From Piscinibacter sp. XHJ-5 (lineage in GTDB: Bacteria; Pseudomonadota; Gammaproteobacteria; Burkholderiales; Burkholderiaceae_C): DNA of 64,000 bases. Every line of letters begins with the position of its first letter. Positions within the stretch are counted from its first letter, which is position 1. Shown here in pieces: positions 37,735 through 47,114 of this stretch. The translations under genes were made by a program, and so were the position numbers. The notes beneath the pieces are model-generated. The model made no database searches and had not been told where the DNA came from. It saw nothing but the letters and a program-made list of their open reading frames with translations. The stretch spans positions 4,898,001-4,962,000 of the forward strand of contig NZ_CP123228.1 of NCBI RefSeq assembly GCF_029855045.1. Direction: 5' to 3'.

Positions 37735-37798
37735 TGGACAGGATGGACACGGGCCTGTACTGCCTGGACCTGAAGCAGCCTGTCGCCATCGCCGATTC

Positions 37799-37816
37799 GG
37801 CTGCTCAAAAGCAGCC
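37799..37816. terminator. Hairpin between convergent genes
   Basis: Perfect seven-base arms GGCTGCT and AGCAGCC around CAAA, in the 104-bp gap between the broken thiolase and the convergent large regulator. There is no T-run; the role as a terminator is inferred. Confidence 0.45.
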
Positions 37817-37838
37817 GCCCGCGACGCCGCGGTCCCGA

Positions 37839-40832
37839 TCAGGGCGTGGACGTGTCGGTGCCGCGCGCACTGTCCCGCGCGCCGCGGCCGGCGTCGATGC
37901 GCACCTTGAGGTCCGCCGCCAGGTCGTGGTCGGGATCCTGATCGAGGACCACGTCGAGGAGATGCAGCGCGGCGCTCCAGCGGTGTTCTTCGGCGGCGCG
38001 CGACGCGAGGTCTAGCAGCTGCGTCATCCAGGTGCCCTCGTCCGCGACATGCGCACGCGCCTCCGTGGTGTCGGCATGCATCCGCAGCAGCTTGGCGGCC
38101 AGCCGCCGGCCGAGTGCCGCCGGCGACCGGTCGTGCATGCTGCCTCCGGTCCGGGCCACGGGCGACACCAACACGTACTCCAGCGCCAAGGTTTCGTTGC
38201 GGCGCGCCAGCCGAGCGAACAGGACATGCGTGCCGGGGCAGCGGGCGCCGATCGCGGCCGCGATCGCTTCCGGCGTCGCAGCGGGGGCGGCATCGACGCC
38301 CGCCTGCACCTCGGCGGCGGACATGCGCTTCAGCCGCGAGTGCACGGCCAGCGTGTAGGCGAGGACTTCCAATGGGTACACGAGGTCACGACAGGCCGGG
38401 CCGGCGCCTGGCTTCTCGACTGGTAGCGGCACGAGGGCCAGTGGGCGCTCCTGCGTTGCGTGCAGGTCCGACAACAGGGCCGCGGCGGCATCGTCATCGG
38501 GCTCCACGAGCGCATCGGCCAGCAGACGGTAGCCCTTGCCGTAGACGGTCTGAACCCGCACCGTGTGCGTCTTGCTCCGTCGCATCGCCTGCCGGATTTT
38601 GGCGATCGCCTGCGCGACCACTTCGGGCGACCCCACCGCCTTGCGCCACACGGTGTCGAGAAGTTCGTCCTGCGTCACCACGCGATGACGATTGCGGTAC
38701 AGGTGCACGAGCACGTCGAACGGCGTTGGCGCGAGCGCCTGGAGCCGCCCGTCGACCCACAGTTCCCGGCGCTCCGCGTCGAGCACACAGTGGGCGAACC
38801 GGTACTGCCGGCGCATCACGCCGTTGGGCGGTGCCATCGGCATCGGGGACTCGCGCTGCGGGTCGCTGGGCGTCGCCGACAGCTCCTGCCCCAGTCGCCG
38901 GAACAGGGGCAGCGCGGCTGGCGCGGTTGCGAGCCGCGCGAGCAGCGCCTGGGCCTCCGGTTCCTGCTGGTGCCGGCGTGCCAGCAAGGCGCGCGGGTAC
39001 AACAGGTTTGCGGTGGTGGTCTCGTCCTGCAGATGGGCTTGGGCGTCCGCGCGGTCGAGTTCCGCGTGTGCCGCGGGCAGGCGCCCGCTGAGCACGAGGG
39101 CCTCCACGAGCCAGGGCAGCAGGGGCGCCTCGGCCGCGCGGTTACCGTGGCGGCGGCACTCGGTCGCGGACCGCAAGAAACAGTCGGCCGCCTCGTCGAC
39201 GCGGCCGGCGGCCATGGCCGCATGTCCGTGGGCCTGCCACAGGAAGCCGTCGTCCTCCACACGGGCCGGCTGCGGCAGCAGCGACAGCAGCTCCGCGGCG
39301 GCCTCCGGGCGGCCTTGCTGACGATGGAGCAGGCAGTGGATGTTGGCCACTGTGCTCAAAAGGCTCACATTGGCCTCGATCGCCAGCGCGGTGGCGGTCG
39401 CCTCCTCGGCACACTCCCGCGCCTCGTCCAGCCGATCGGCGTAGACCAGTTCGCCCGCGAGATTGACGCACACGCTCGCGAGGGCAGTGTTGGCATTGAG
39501 CCTGCGTGCCACTCTCGCGAGCTTTCTGTTCCACCGGATGGACTGCTCGGCATGGCCGGACAACGAGCTCATGATCGCCCGCAGCCAAAACACGTTCAGC
39601 AACCCCCAGTGGCTGCCGATGCGCGTGAAGATCGTCTGGGCCTCGTTCAGACGTGTGGGAACGGAATGCAGCTCGCCGAGCCGGCACTCGACGGATGCGA
39701 GCAGCGTCAAGGTGTATCCCTGCCAGTGCGGCGGCATGCAGCTGCGGCCCAGCACGAGGGCATGCTCGAAACTCTGCGCCGCCTCGCGCAATCGGCCTTT
39801 CACGTGGTGCAGCGTCCCGAGGCACTGCCGCGCTTGCGCTTCGAGCCCCCGGTCCTGGTCGCGTCTGGCGGCCTCCAGCAGCCGTGCCGCGGTGTCCGGC
39901 CCATCGTCGCTGCCGCAGAGGGCCTGGGCGCGCAGAAGCTCCAGGCCGAGGCGAGGAAAGCCCGGGTCCAGGTGTTGCAGCAGCCCCAGGGCCCGCAGCG
40001 CGGCAGCATGGCGGTTTGTCGCAGCCGAGTGCTTGGCCCGTGCGAACAACTCGATCGACAGCAGCGAGCAGCCGCGCATCTCGTGGGCCAAGGCGTCGCG
40101 CTCGCCGACGCCCACCAGCGTCTGCCGCAAGGCCTCGATGGCGGGAACCACGAGCCCTGCAGCAGCAGGGGCGCGGATTGGAATGACGGTCTTGCGGTCG
40201 TGGCCGTCGATCTGCAGATCGAGCGTGAGCTGGCTGCCTTCGATTCTCAATGAACCGACCACGGCATAGCGCGCGCCGGCGGCGTGAAGCATCTGCAGCA
40301 TCCGGCGGTGCTCCCGGGGCCAGGATGCCTCGAGCGACTGTGCGTCCTGAACCTGGAGGCGTCCGTCGATCGACAGGCCGTGCGCGATGCAGGCGGCCAG
40401 GCCGTGCGCCGCCCACTGCAGCCCCGGCTGCCCGGTCTGATTGCGCAACGGGCCGATGATCAACGAGGGGATACCGTCGCTGACCACCCTCGCCGCGGCC
40501 GGCGCTGCCAGTGCGAGTGCCGGTGCGATGGGCACGTCCAGGATGTAGCCGACGCGCGGGATCGACCGGATGATGGGCTGCGGCCCGTCGTCGCCGATGG
40601 CCAGTCGTGCCGCACGCACCGCCTGCCGCAGCGCGTCTTCGGATACCGCGCCCTCGGGACGCAGCGCTGTCAGCAGCTCTTCCTTCGTCACCACTCGATG
40701 GCGCAGACGAGCCAGCTTCTCCAGCACGCGCCACGCCCGCGGCTCGACCTTGACCGGATTCCCGTGGCGAAGCACGTGGCCTCGAAGCAGGTCGAGTGCC
40801 CCGCCGGGCAGTTGAATGACGAGCTCGCTCAT
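37839..40832 (-). CDS. Large regulator with two winged-helix domains and a TPR-like middle
   Basis: 997 aa soluble protein. Residues 1-100 form an OmpR/ToxR-type winged helix (GNPVKVEPRAWRVLEKLARL, RHRVVTKEELLTAL, IIRSIPRVGYIL). A second winged helix lies at about 672-775 (LQALAPTPFDVLVHLYRNRH, VVTQDELLDTVW, VQTVYGKGYRLLAD). Between them about 450 residues of helical, TPR-like repeats (LREAAQSFEHALVLG and similar); a further 220-residue helical tail follows. No membrane segment is seen. Single winged-helix/TPR regulators are known; two in one chain are unusual. Start at ATG 40832 (MSELVIQLPG). Target genes are unknown; the divergent gene at 41131 is a candidate. Confidence 0.85.
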   Translation of the reverse strand: MSELVIQLPGGALDLLRGHVLRHGNPVKVEPRAWRVLEKLARLRHRVVTKEELLTALRPEGAVSEDALRQAVRAARLAIGDDGPQPIIRSIPRVGYILDVPIAPALALAAPAAARVVSDGIPSLIIGPLRNQTGQPGLQWAAHGLAACIAHGLSIDGRLQVQDAQSLEASWPREHRRMLQMLHAAGARYAVVGSLRIEGSQLTLDLQIDGHDRKTVIPIRAPAAAGLVVPAIEALRQTLVGVGERDALAHEMRGCSLLSIELFARAKHSAATNRHAAALRALGLLQHLDPGFPRLGLELLRAQALCGSDDGPDTAARLLEAARRDQDRGLEAQARQCLGTLHHVKGRLREAAQSFEHALVLGRSCMPPHWQGYTLTLLASVECRLGELHSVPTRLNEAQTIFTRIGSHWGLLNVFWLRAIMSSLSGHAEQSIRWNRKLARVARRLNANTALASVCVNLAGELVYADRLDEARECAEEATATALAIEANVSLLSTVANIHCLLHRQQGRPEAAAELLSLLPQPARVEDDGFLWQAHGHAAMAAGRVDEAADCFLRSATECRRHGNRAAEAPLLPWLVEALVLSGRLPAAHAELDRADAQAHLQDETTTANLLYPRALLARRHQQEPEAQALLARLATAPAALPLFRRLGQELSATPSDPQRESPMPMAPPNGVMRRQYRFAHCVLDAERRELWVDGRLQALAPTPFDVLVHLYRNRHRVVTQDELLDTVWRKAVGSPEVVAQAIAKIRQAMRRSKTHTVRVQTVYGKGYRLLADALVEPDDDAAAALLSDLHATQERPLALVPLPVEKPGAGPACRDLVYPLEVLAYTLAVHSRLKRMSAAEVQAGVDAAPAATPEAIAAAIGARCPGTHVLFARLARRNETLALEYVLVSPVARTGGSMHDRSPAALGRRLAAKLLRMHADTTEARAHVADEGTWMTQLLDLASRAAEEHRWSAALHLLDVVLDQDPDHDLAADLKVRIDAGRGARDSARGTDTSTP

Positions 40833-41130
40833 GGCGCCGTCGCGTGCCCGCCACGGCATGGCGCTGCGGTGATCCGCTGCGCCGCATATCGGGACGTGCT
40901 GAGGGACAGGGGTGGCATCGTGGGCGTCCAGTCTTGGGCTTCCCGGCATGCGCACGCTTGGTGCACGCGCCGCAAGGCCGCGGCGTCGACCGAGTTATCG
41001 GCAGAAGGCCGACAAGATTGAATTGTCGCGCAGGCATATCTGTGGACTTTGCCTTGCGCGCGGGCCTGCGGTCCGGTCCGTCACAACTCGATCATGAAAG
41101 CGCGCCGACGCTTTTCCACACTGCAGCGCC
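40833..41130. other. Divergent intergenic region
   Basis: 298 bp between the large regulator and the gene at 41131. No relic or clear operator was seen. It is less GC-rich around 41010-41045, where promoters for one or both genes may lie. Confidence 0.4.
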
Positions 41131-41961
41131 ATGGACTTCGCCCCATTCGCGTCGCGCCGGCAGGGCGGCCCACCCCGACCCGAGTTGTCACGCATCGTCA
41201 CCCAGGTCCTGCGGTCCGGTCTTGCGGACCTGGCGCCCGCCCGGCTGCCGGGCGCCGACGAGACGCTGCGCTGCGCATGCCGCAGCGCCCTCGAACGCCT
41301 CTGGAACCGCCGGGACGCACTCGCGCGCTCGCTGCAGGCGCTGCCCACGGCGGACGCCGCCGAGGGCTGCCGGACGCCGCCCCGCACGGCCCGGGTGCAG
41401 ACCGGGCAGGAACGCAGCGTCGTCGAACTCGATGCCGCGGCGTCGCTGGTCGCGCTGGTGCTTCGCAGCGGCCGGCTGTCGGCGCAACCGGCGAACACCC
41501 CTGCTGCGGACGACGCCCACTGGGAACATTGCCCGCGGTGCTGGGCCATGGCGTTGTGCCGGGTTGTCCAGATCGCGTCGCCGGAGCACGCGGTGCGCAT
41601 CGAGCTGATGCGGATCGCGGCACGTCTGCTGTGCCCGCACTTCGTCGATGCAGGTCGCCGCCCCAGGTTCGACGGCGACACACGCCGGCGTGATGGCGAC
41701 GTCCAGGACAAGCAAGACACGGCGAAGAACACCAGGGTGCCGCTACATCGGGTGCCGTCCGTGCAAGGTGAAGGGGCACGACAACGGCCCGCGGGTCGCC
41801 GCATCTGGGGCGTCGCCTGCCTGTGCCTGTCCGCATGCCTGTTGGCGCTGCTGCTGGGCTGCGGCGGTCACGGTGGCACCAGTTCCCCGGCCACTCCCGC
41901 GGCACCGGCCGAGCCTTCAGCGTTCACTTCGATCAGCACACACACCCCATGTCGACTTTGA
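41131..41961 (+). CDS. Unrecognised protein with a C-terminal hydrophobic segment
   Basis: 276 aa, not recognised. The first 180 residues are helical and rich in Arg/Ala with a Cys cluster (HWEHCPRCWAMALCRVV, about residue 130-146). Near residues 225-250 there is a hydrophobic run GVACLCLSACLLALLLGCG followed by Gly/Ser/Pro/Ala, so the protein could be tail-anchored with a short outer end. That run also looks like a lipoprotein signal, raising the possibility of a fused or misplaced lipoprotein start. It ends 13 bp inside the next gene. No good ribosome binding site; several competing open frames exist on the other strand. Confidence 0.5.
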   Translation: MDFAPFASRRQGGPPRPELSRIVTQVLRSGLADLAPARLPGADETLRCACRSALERLWNRRDALARSLQALPTADAAEGCRTPPRTARVQTGQERSVVELDAAASLVALVLRSGRLSAQPANTPAADDAHWEHCPRCWAMALCRVVQIASPEHAVRIELMRIAARLLCPHFVDAGRRPRFDGDTRRRDGDVQDKQDTAKNTRVPLHRVPSVQGEGARQRPAGRRIWGVACLCLSACLLALLLGCGGHGGTSSPATPAAPAEPSAFTSISTHTPCRL

Positions 41962-43169
41962 TTCGTACCCGCACGAGGCGCCTTGCCACGACGCTGTTTG
42001 CCGCCGTCCTTGCCGCATGCGGTGGTGGATCGAACGGTTCGGGCGACGCTGCTGTGGCACCCGCGCCCGCACCACCGTCGGATCCGGCGCCTGGCGGCGG
42101 ATCGAACCCTCCACCGGCACCTGGTCCGTCGATCAACGTGGCGCTCGGCATGCCGAATCGGCTTCTCGGCGGCTTGGGTGCCGGCAACTCGATCTCGGAC
42201 ATCACGAGCCAGCAGATCCACCCCGACATCATCGACACGTACCTGGTCGGGGTGGGTAGCGGTTCGTGGCCCACGTGGAACAGCCCCGACGGCGCGTACA
42301 TCACCTATGTCTCCGCGAACGTCAAGGCCATCGGCGCGGTGCCCATGTTCACGCTCTACCAGATGGCGGCCAAAGGCGAAGGCAATCTCGCCGCCGTCAA
42401 CGATGCGACCTTCATGGCCAGCTACTGGGCGCAGGTCAAGTTGATGTACCAGAAGATCGGCGCGACGGACCTGCCCACGCTGGTCAACCTGGAACCGGAC
42501 TTCTGGGGCTTCGCCCTGGCAGGCGCTCCTGGCGGCGATCCGACGAAGCTGCCGGCGCGTGTGAGCATCATGAGCGAGTGCGCAGGCCAACCCGACAACG
42601 TCGCAGGCCTGGCGCAATGCCTGTTGACGCTCGGGCGGTCGTATGCGCCCAAGGCGAAGCTCGGGTTTCCGCCGTCGTTCTGGGGCCGCGATGCCACCAC
42701 CGTCGGCAACTTCATGCTGAAGCTCGGGGCAGACAAGGCCGACTTCATCGTGGCGCAGACGAGCGACCGCGATGCCGGATGCATGGAGGTCGCATCGCCC
42801 CCGGCCGAGTGCGCGGGGCGCGGCAACGGACCGTTCTACTGGGACGAAGCCAACGTCGCCACACCCAACTTCCGTCAGGACCTCGACCAGTGGGCCGCTG
42901 CGCGAAGCCTGCTCGCCAACCTCCCCATCCTGTACTGGCAGACGCCGATGGGCGTGCCCTCGGCGACCCCCGGCGGCACGCCGGGACACTACCGGGACAA
43001 CCATGTCCACTACATGCTCACGCACCCGACCGAGTACGCCGCCCGCGGTGTGTTCGCGATCGTGTTCAGCGGAGGCGGAAGCACGTCGGCCAGCATCACG
43101 ACCGATGGTGGACAGTTCGCGCGCCTCTTCCAGGCTTACTTGGCAAACCCGGCTCCATATCCCCACTGA
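41949..43169 (+). CDS. Secreted lipoprotein, possible glycoside-hydrolase-like barrel
   Basis: 406 aa. Lipoprotein signal with lipobox LAAC (TLFAAVLAACGGGSNGSG) and a Pro/Gly/Ala linker to about residue 60. The mature domain alternates strands and helices and has acidic/aromatic patches such as PTLVNLEPDFWGFALAG, FIVAQTSDRDAGCMEV, FYWDEANVATPNFRQDLDQW and LPILYWQTPMGVPS, which would suit a TIM-barrel carbohydrate enzyme with Glu/Asp catalysis. I do not recognise a family. It is 74 bp upstream of the alginate-lyase-like gene, same strand, so a shared polysaccharide role is plausible. Confidence 0.8.
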   Translation: MSTLIRTRTRRLATTLFAAVLAACGGGSNGSGDAAVAPAPAPPSDPAPGGGSNPPPAPGPSINVALGMPNRLLGGLGAGNSISDITSQQIHPDIIDTYLVGVGSGSWPTWNSPDGAYITYVSANVKAIGAVPMFTLYQMAAKGEGNLAAVNDATFMASYWAQVKLMYQKIGATDLPTLVNLEPDFWGFALAGAPGGDPTKLPARVSIMSECAGQPDNVAGLAQCLLTLGRSYAPKAKLGFPPSFWGRDATTVGNFMLKLGADKADFIVAQTSDRDAGCMEVASPPAECAGRGNGPFYWDEANVATPNFRQDLDQWAAARSLLANLPILYWQTPMGVPSATPGGTPGHYRDNHVHYMLTHPTEYAARGVFAIVFSGGGSTSASITTDGGQFARLFQAYLANPAPYPH

Positions 43170-43243
43170 GCACGTACCGTCGGGCCGGCCTCCGCCGCCT
43201 CAGCCGTGACCGGATTTCTTCAACGGAGAACGAGAAAGTAAAC

Positions 43244-45460
43244 ATGAGGAAGACCACCGCGCCAGGGACTGACTTCGACGAACTGCCCGACCCGACCCGG
43301 CGTGCGTTCTCCTTGGGCCTGGGTCTGTTCCCGATGCTCCCGCTGCTGCCGGGCTGTGGCGCGGGCGCCGAGGACGATGGCCAGTCGGCGCAGGAGCGGT
43401 CTGCCCCTGCCTCGGTGAGCGGTGTGTTCCGCCACCCGGGGCTGCTGGTCACCGAAGACGACTTCACCCGCATCCGCGCGCACATCAAGGCCGGCGAGGA
43501 GCCGTGGACGGGCTGGTGGAACAAGCTGCGCGCCGAGCGCTTCGCCACCCTGGACACCAGGCCCTACCCACTGCCCGCGGTCTACCGGGCCGACGGCAGC
43601 AAGAACGCGCTGTACGTCGACATCTGGCGCGCCTGGACCCTGACGTTGCGCTGGAAGCTGTCCGACCCTCAGGACAACCGCTATGCGGACAAGGCAGTGG
43701 AGTTCCTGGACGCCTGGGCGAACACCCTGAAGGAGATCGGGACGGTTCCTCCAGGATCGACCGCCCATGACGACCACACCTTCATCCTGATGGCCGGCAT
43801 GCAGGGCCACCAGTTGGCGCAGATCGGCGAGATCCTGCGCACCTACCCCGGCTGGGCGCCGGAGAGCATGAAGCGCTTCCAGGAGATGCTGCTCAAGGTC
43901 TTCGGCTCGATCTCGTCCTCGTTCCTCAGCGAAGGGCGCATCGGGTCCCATGCCAACTGGGACATGGCCTCCCTCGTCGGCGCAATGGCCATCGGCATCT
44001 TCTGCGACCAGCCCGACCTGTACCGCCTGGCCTGCGACTGCTACGCCGGCAACAACCGCGGCAAGCTCAGGACCTTCGGCAACGGCTCCATCGTGCACGG
44101 CGTGTACTTCATGCACCCGGGCCACTTCGGGCAGTGGGAGGAGAGCGGCCGCGACCAGGGCCACGCGACGCTGGGCATGTCGCTGGGCGGCGACTTGCTG
44201 GAGATGGCCTGGAACCAGGGCGACGATCTCTACGGGCTGTACAACAACCGCTTCCTGGCGGGGGCGGAGTACGTGGCGCGCTCCAACCTGCTGGACGAGA
44301 ACGGCAAGACCTACCCGATGCCGTTTGCGCGCGAACACAATCCGTCGCAGCCCCACACGTCCCTTTGGACCGAGGTGAACCAGTCGTTCCAGCACGGCCG
44401 CAACGCCTGGGAGCCGATCTACAACCACTATGTCAACCGCATGGGGCTCACGGCGCCGAACGTCGCGCGCATGGTGAAGTTGTGCGAGCCGAAGTACGGA
44501 GGCAGCAGCGACGACGTCTGGTGGCCGACGCTGATCCATCGCCGCGCGGACTATGCCGCGCCGATGAAGCCGGCGTCGGGCCTCACGGCCCATCTGCGCG
44601 CCGACCGCGTCGTGCTGTCGTGGTGGGGCAGCGTCGGTGCAACGTCCTATGCGGTCGAGCGCAGCAACCGGGCCAACGGCCCCTTCACCGTGCTGGGCAC
44701 GGTCTCGGCGAGCGAACTGCTCACCTACAGCGATGTCCCGTCCAACGGCGTCTGGTTCTACCAGGTCAACATCCAGGGCGCCGGTGCCCCCGCCGGCTCC
44801 AACGTGGTTCGAATCGCCGTTCCCGGCGAGCCCCGCTTGGCGATGCCGCTGGACGGCGTGAACAACACCGGCACGGTCGGCACGCTGTTCACCGCCGGCA
44901 CCTCGGCCTCGGTGGAGGGCACGCTGCTGGACGGTGCCACCTGGGGCGACGGGCGCCGCAACGACAAGGCCATCGTCTTCGACGGCAAGAAGTCGGGCCT
45001 GCAGCTGCCGGCGGGGCTATTCAGCGACCTGGACGACTTCAGCGTGTCCCTGTGGGCCTACGCGAATTCGCTGCGCTGGGACACCTCCCTGTTCTTCGCG
45101 GGGCAGGACGCGTACTCCTGCATGTTCATCGCACCCAAGGCCGGCCCGGGGGTGCTGCGTTTCGGGATCTTCGGCGCGACGCACAATGACGCGCAGCTCG
45201 TCGAAGCCCCCTGGTCCATGCCGATTCGCCGCTGGGTCCATCTGGCGGTCACCTTGCAGGGCAACACCGGGCGGCTCCACGTCGACGGCAGCGAGGTGGC
45301 GAAGTCCGACGACATCCTGCTCTCTCCGCGCCAGGTCGGCGACCAGGTGACCTTCCTGGGGCGCAACTGGGCGCATCCATCGTTCGACGGTCGAATCCAG
45401 GACTTCCGTGTCCACGCGGGCGCGCTGAGTGCCGCAGAGATCGCAGGGTGGTCGCAGTGA
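43244..45460 (+). CDS. Alginate lyase family lipoprotein with FN3-like and LamG domains
   Basis: 738 aa. N-terminal Tat-type signal (DPTRRAFSLGLGLFPML) ending in the lipobox LPGC at about residue 38. Residues 60-440 resemble the alpha-toroid of the alginate lyase superfamily (GLLVTEDDFTRIRAHIKAGE, WRAWTLTLRWKLSD, GSHANWDMASLVGAMAIGIF, EESGRDQGHATLGMSLGG). About 450-530 resembles fibronectin III (SYAVERSNRANGPFTVLGT) and 560-735 a concanavalin/LamG domain (FDGKKSGLQLPAGLFSDLDD, VSLWAYANSLRWDTSLFFAG, RIQDFRVHAGALSAAEIAGW). It probably cleaves an acidic polysaccharide at the cell surface; the true substrate is unknown. Confidence 0.85.
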   Translation: MRKTTAPGTDFDELPDPTRRAFSLGLGLFPMLPLLPGCGAGAEDDGQSAQERSAPASVSGVFRHPGLLVTEDDFTRIRAHIKAGEEPWTGWWNKLRAERFATLDTRPYPLPAVYRADGSKNALYVDIWRAWTLTLRWKLSDPQDNRYADKAVEFLDAWANTLKEIGTVPPGSTAHDDHTFILMAGMQGHQLAQIGEILRTYPGWAPESMKRFQEMLLKVFGSISSSFLSEGRIGSHANWDMASLVGAMAIGIFCDQPDLYRLACDCYAGNNRGKLRTFGNGSIVHGVYFMHPGHFGQWEESGRDQGHATLGMSLGGDLLEMAWNQGDDLYGLYNNRFLAGAEYVARSNLLDENGKTYPMPFAREHNPSQPHTSLWTEVNQSFQHGRNAWEPIYNHYVNRMGLTAPNVARMVKLCEPKYGGSSDDVWWPTLIHRRADYAAPMKPASGLTAHLRADRVVLSWWGSVGATSYAVERSNRANGPFTVLGTVSASELLTYSDVPSNGVWFYQVNIQGAGAPAGSNVVRIAVPGEPRLAMPLDGVNNTGTVGTLFTAGTSASVEGTLLDGATWGDGRRNDKAIVFDGKKSGLQLPAGLFSDLDDFSVSLWAYANSLRWDTSLFFAGQDAYSCMFIAPKAGPGVLRFGIFGATHNDAQLVEAPWSMPIRRWVHLAVTLQGNTGRLHVDGSEVAKSDDILLSPRQVGDQVTFLGRNWAHPSFDGRIQDFRVHAGALSAAEIAGWSQ

Positions 45461-45564
45461 CGTTCACGTGTACGGACGGGCACTGAGCGAGCCGCAGCAT
45501 CGCTTTGTACTGCTGGTCGATCGGTACACGACTCTGCGCGCGGTCGCGGAGCTATGTTTGGCCC

Positions 45565-45632
45565 GACGGCTGGCAGATGCAAAGCTGCCCGCCGGTGCTG
45601 TCCACTCCACTGGTCGTAGTCGGTAGAGTCGA
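45565..45632. repeat. Dispersed repeat, copy C (one side of the intron)
   Basis: This block (containing GATGCAAAGCTGCCCGCC) aligns with the continuation of copy B around 49945-50010 at about three quarters identity by eye, including TGGTCGTAGTCG versus TGGTGGTAGTCG. The matching AAGCGGACA stretch of copy B (about 50046) reappears across the group II intron at 47613, so the copy is split by the intron. Confidence 0.6.
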
Positions 45633-45737
45633 GATGTGGCGCGGTGACGGTAGGTCGGAACATCGCTGTTGCCGCCCCTTTCGGTTGGCGGTGCCCTATG
45701 AGCCAGACCATGGCTCCGTTTCCACATCCCGCTCATC

Positions 45738-45770
45738 GAACCGGACGTGCAGATCTCCCGCATCCGGCTC
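45738..45770 (-). ncRNA. Group II intron domain V
   Basis: 33-base hairpin with arms GAGCCGGA and TCCGGTTC, the catalytic core of the ribozyme, located 13 bases downstream of the maturase stop codon. A second hairpin further downstream (around CCGCC and GGCGG, about 45670-45690) may be domain VI or part of the 3' end. Confidence 0.8.
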
Positions 45771-45782
45771 TCGGACAAGACT

Positions 45783-47114
45783 TCACGCCTTCGCCCACGT
45801 GCGGTTGCGTCCCCGCCAAGTCAGGCGCACGAGCCCGAGTCGGTCGTAGAGGATCGAGGGTGGATAGCCCCCGCCCCGCTTGCGCCGCTGCTTGAACTTG
45901 GTCCGCAACCACCGGCGCAACCGCGCGACGGTGTAGCTGTCGATCGCCCGGTATGCGCGGCTGACCGTGCCCACTTGGAAGTAGTTGGCCCAGCCGCGCA
46001 GCGTGCGGTTCAGCTTGCCCACCATCTGCGTGGTCTCTTGCCACGTCATCGACGTCGCCGTCATCGCATGGAGCTTTTCCACCATGCGCCGGATGCTCTT
46101 CTTGGACGGCCACATGCCCAGTCGGGCCTTGCCAGTCGTCTGCGAGTACACCCGCCCGAACGTGTAGCCCAGGAAGTCGAACGTCCCTTCCGGTACCTTG
46201 CAGATCCGTGTCTTCTCCTCGCTGACCGTCAGCTTCAGCTTGCCCATGAGCTCGCGCATTCGTTGCAATGCTTCTTCAGCCTTGCCCTTCCTGCACAGGA
46301 TCACGAGATCGTCGGCGTAGGTCACGATGCGAGTGCCAAGGCTTTGCTCCAGCCCGAGCTTCTTCCACCCCAGTACGAAGCGGCGCATGTACAGATTCGC
46401 CAGCAACGGTGAGATGGGTGAGCCCTGCGGGATGCCGCGCCCGTTGTCCTTGGCCTCGGTCGTGCGTGTCTTGCGGCCTCGGTCGTCGGTCTCCTCCACG
46501 GAGCATTCCAGCCACATCTTGATCAGATGCAGCACACGCGCATCCACGATGCGCCGCGCGAGCGACAGCATCAATTCGGCGTGCGGGATGCTCCCGAAGT
46601 AGTCCGCGAGATCCGCGTCCACGACTTCCGGGTGGCCCCAGAACAGCGTCTCTTCCACATCGATCACCGCTTGCTGGGCATTGCGGCCCGGCCTGTAGGC
46701 GTACTGCTCGGGTGGAAGATCAGCTTCGAAGATCGGTTCGAGCACCAGCATCGCTGCTGTCATGCACACCCGATCGCGCAGGGTCGAGATGCCCAGCGGC
46801 CTGAGTTTGCCGTTGGCCTTCGGGATGAACACTCGTCTGATGGGGTCCGGTCGGTAGCTCTCTTCCTTGAGCGCAAGCGCCAGTTCGCCCAACCACCGCT
46901 GCACGCCGTACGCCTCGACATCCGCGAAGTCCTGACCGTCCACGCCCGATGTGCCCTTGTTGGAGCGGCACTGGGCCCAGGCATGAGCCAGAACATCGTC
47001 GCGGCTGATCTTGTCGTACAGCGCGTAGAAGCGGAAGCCAGGCTCGGCCTTCGCTTTCGCGTGCAACGCCATCTGCAGCTTCTGAACACTTTTCGGAGTT
47101 GATAGGTTGCCCAA
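45783..47114 (-). CDS. ltrA: Group II intron reverse transcriptase/maturase
   Basis: 443 aa. The reverse transcriptase domain (about 60-310) has [60 protein letters not shown] and the catalytic [10 protein letters not shown]. The maturase/GIIM domain follows ([40 protein letters not shown]). There is no HNH endonuclease motif after it, as in endonuclease-free lineages. It begins at TTG 47114 ([13 protein letters not shown], the conserved start of this lineage); an internal ATG is at 47072. It helps splice and reinsert the intron. Confidence 0.93.
   Translation of the reverse strand: MGNLSTPKSVQKLQMALHAKAKAEPGFRFYALYDKISRDDVLAHAWAQCRSNKGTSGVDGQDFADVEAYGVQRWLGELALALKEESYRPDPIRRVFIPKANGKLRPLGISTLRDRVCMTAAMLVLEPIFEADLPPEQYAYRPGRNAQQAVIDVEETLFWGHPEVVDADLADYFGSIPHAELMLSLARRIVDARVLHLIKMWLECSVEETDDRGRKTRTTEAKDNGRGIPQGSPISPLLANLYMRRFVLGWKKLGLEQSLGTRIVTYADDLVILCRKGKAEEALQRMRELMGKLKLTVSEEKTRICKVPEGTFDFLGYTFGRVYSQTTGKARLGMWPSKKSIRRMVEKLHAMTATSMTWQETTQMVGKLNRTLRGWANYFQVGTVSRAYRAIDSYTVARLRRWLRTKFKQRRKRGGGYPPSILYDRLGLVRLTWRGRNRTWAKA

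Noticed and set aside
40995..41804. 269-codon minus-strand frame opposite the gene at 41131
   Set aside because: Low-complexity Arg/Ser/Pro composition and no start signal. The plus-strand reading is more protein-like, though itself only moderately certain.
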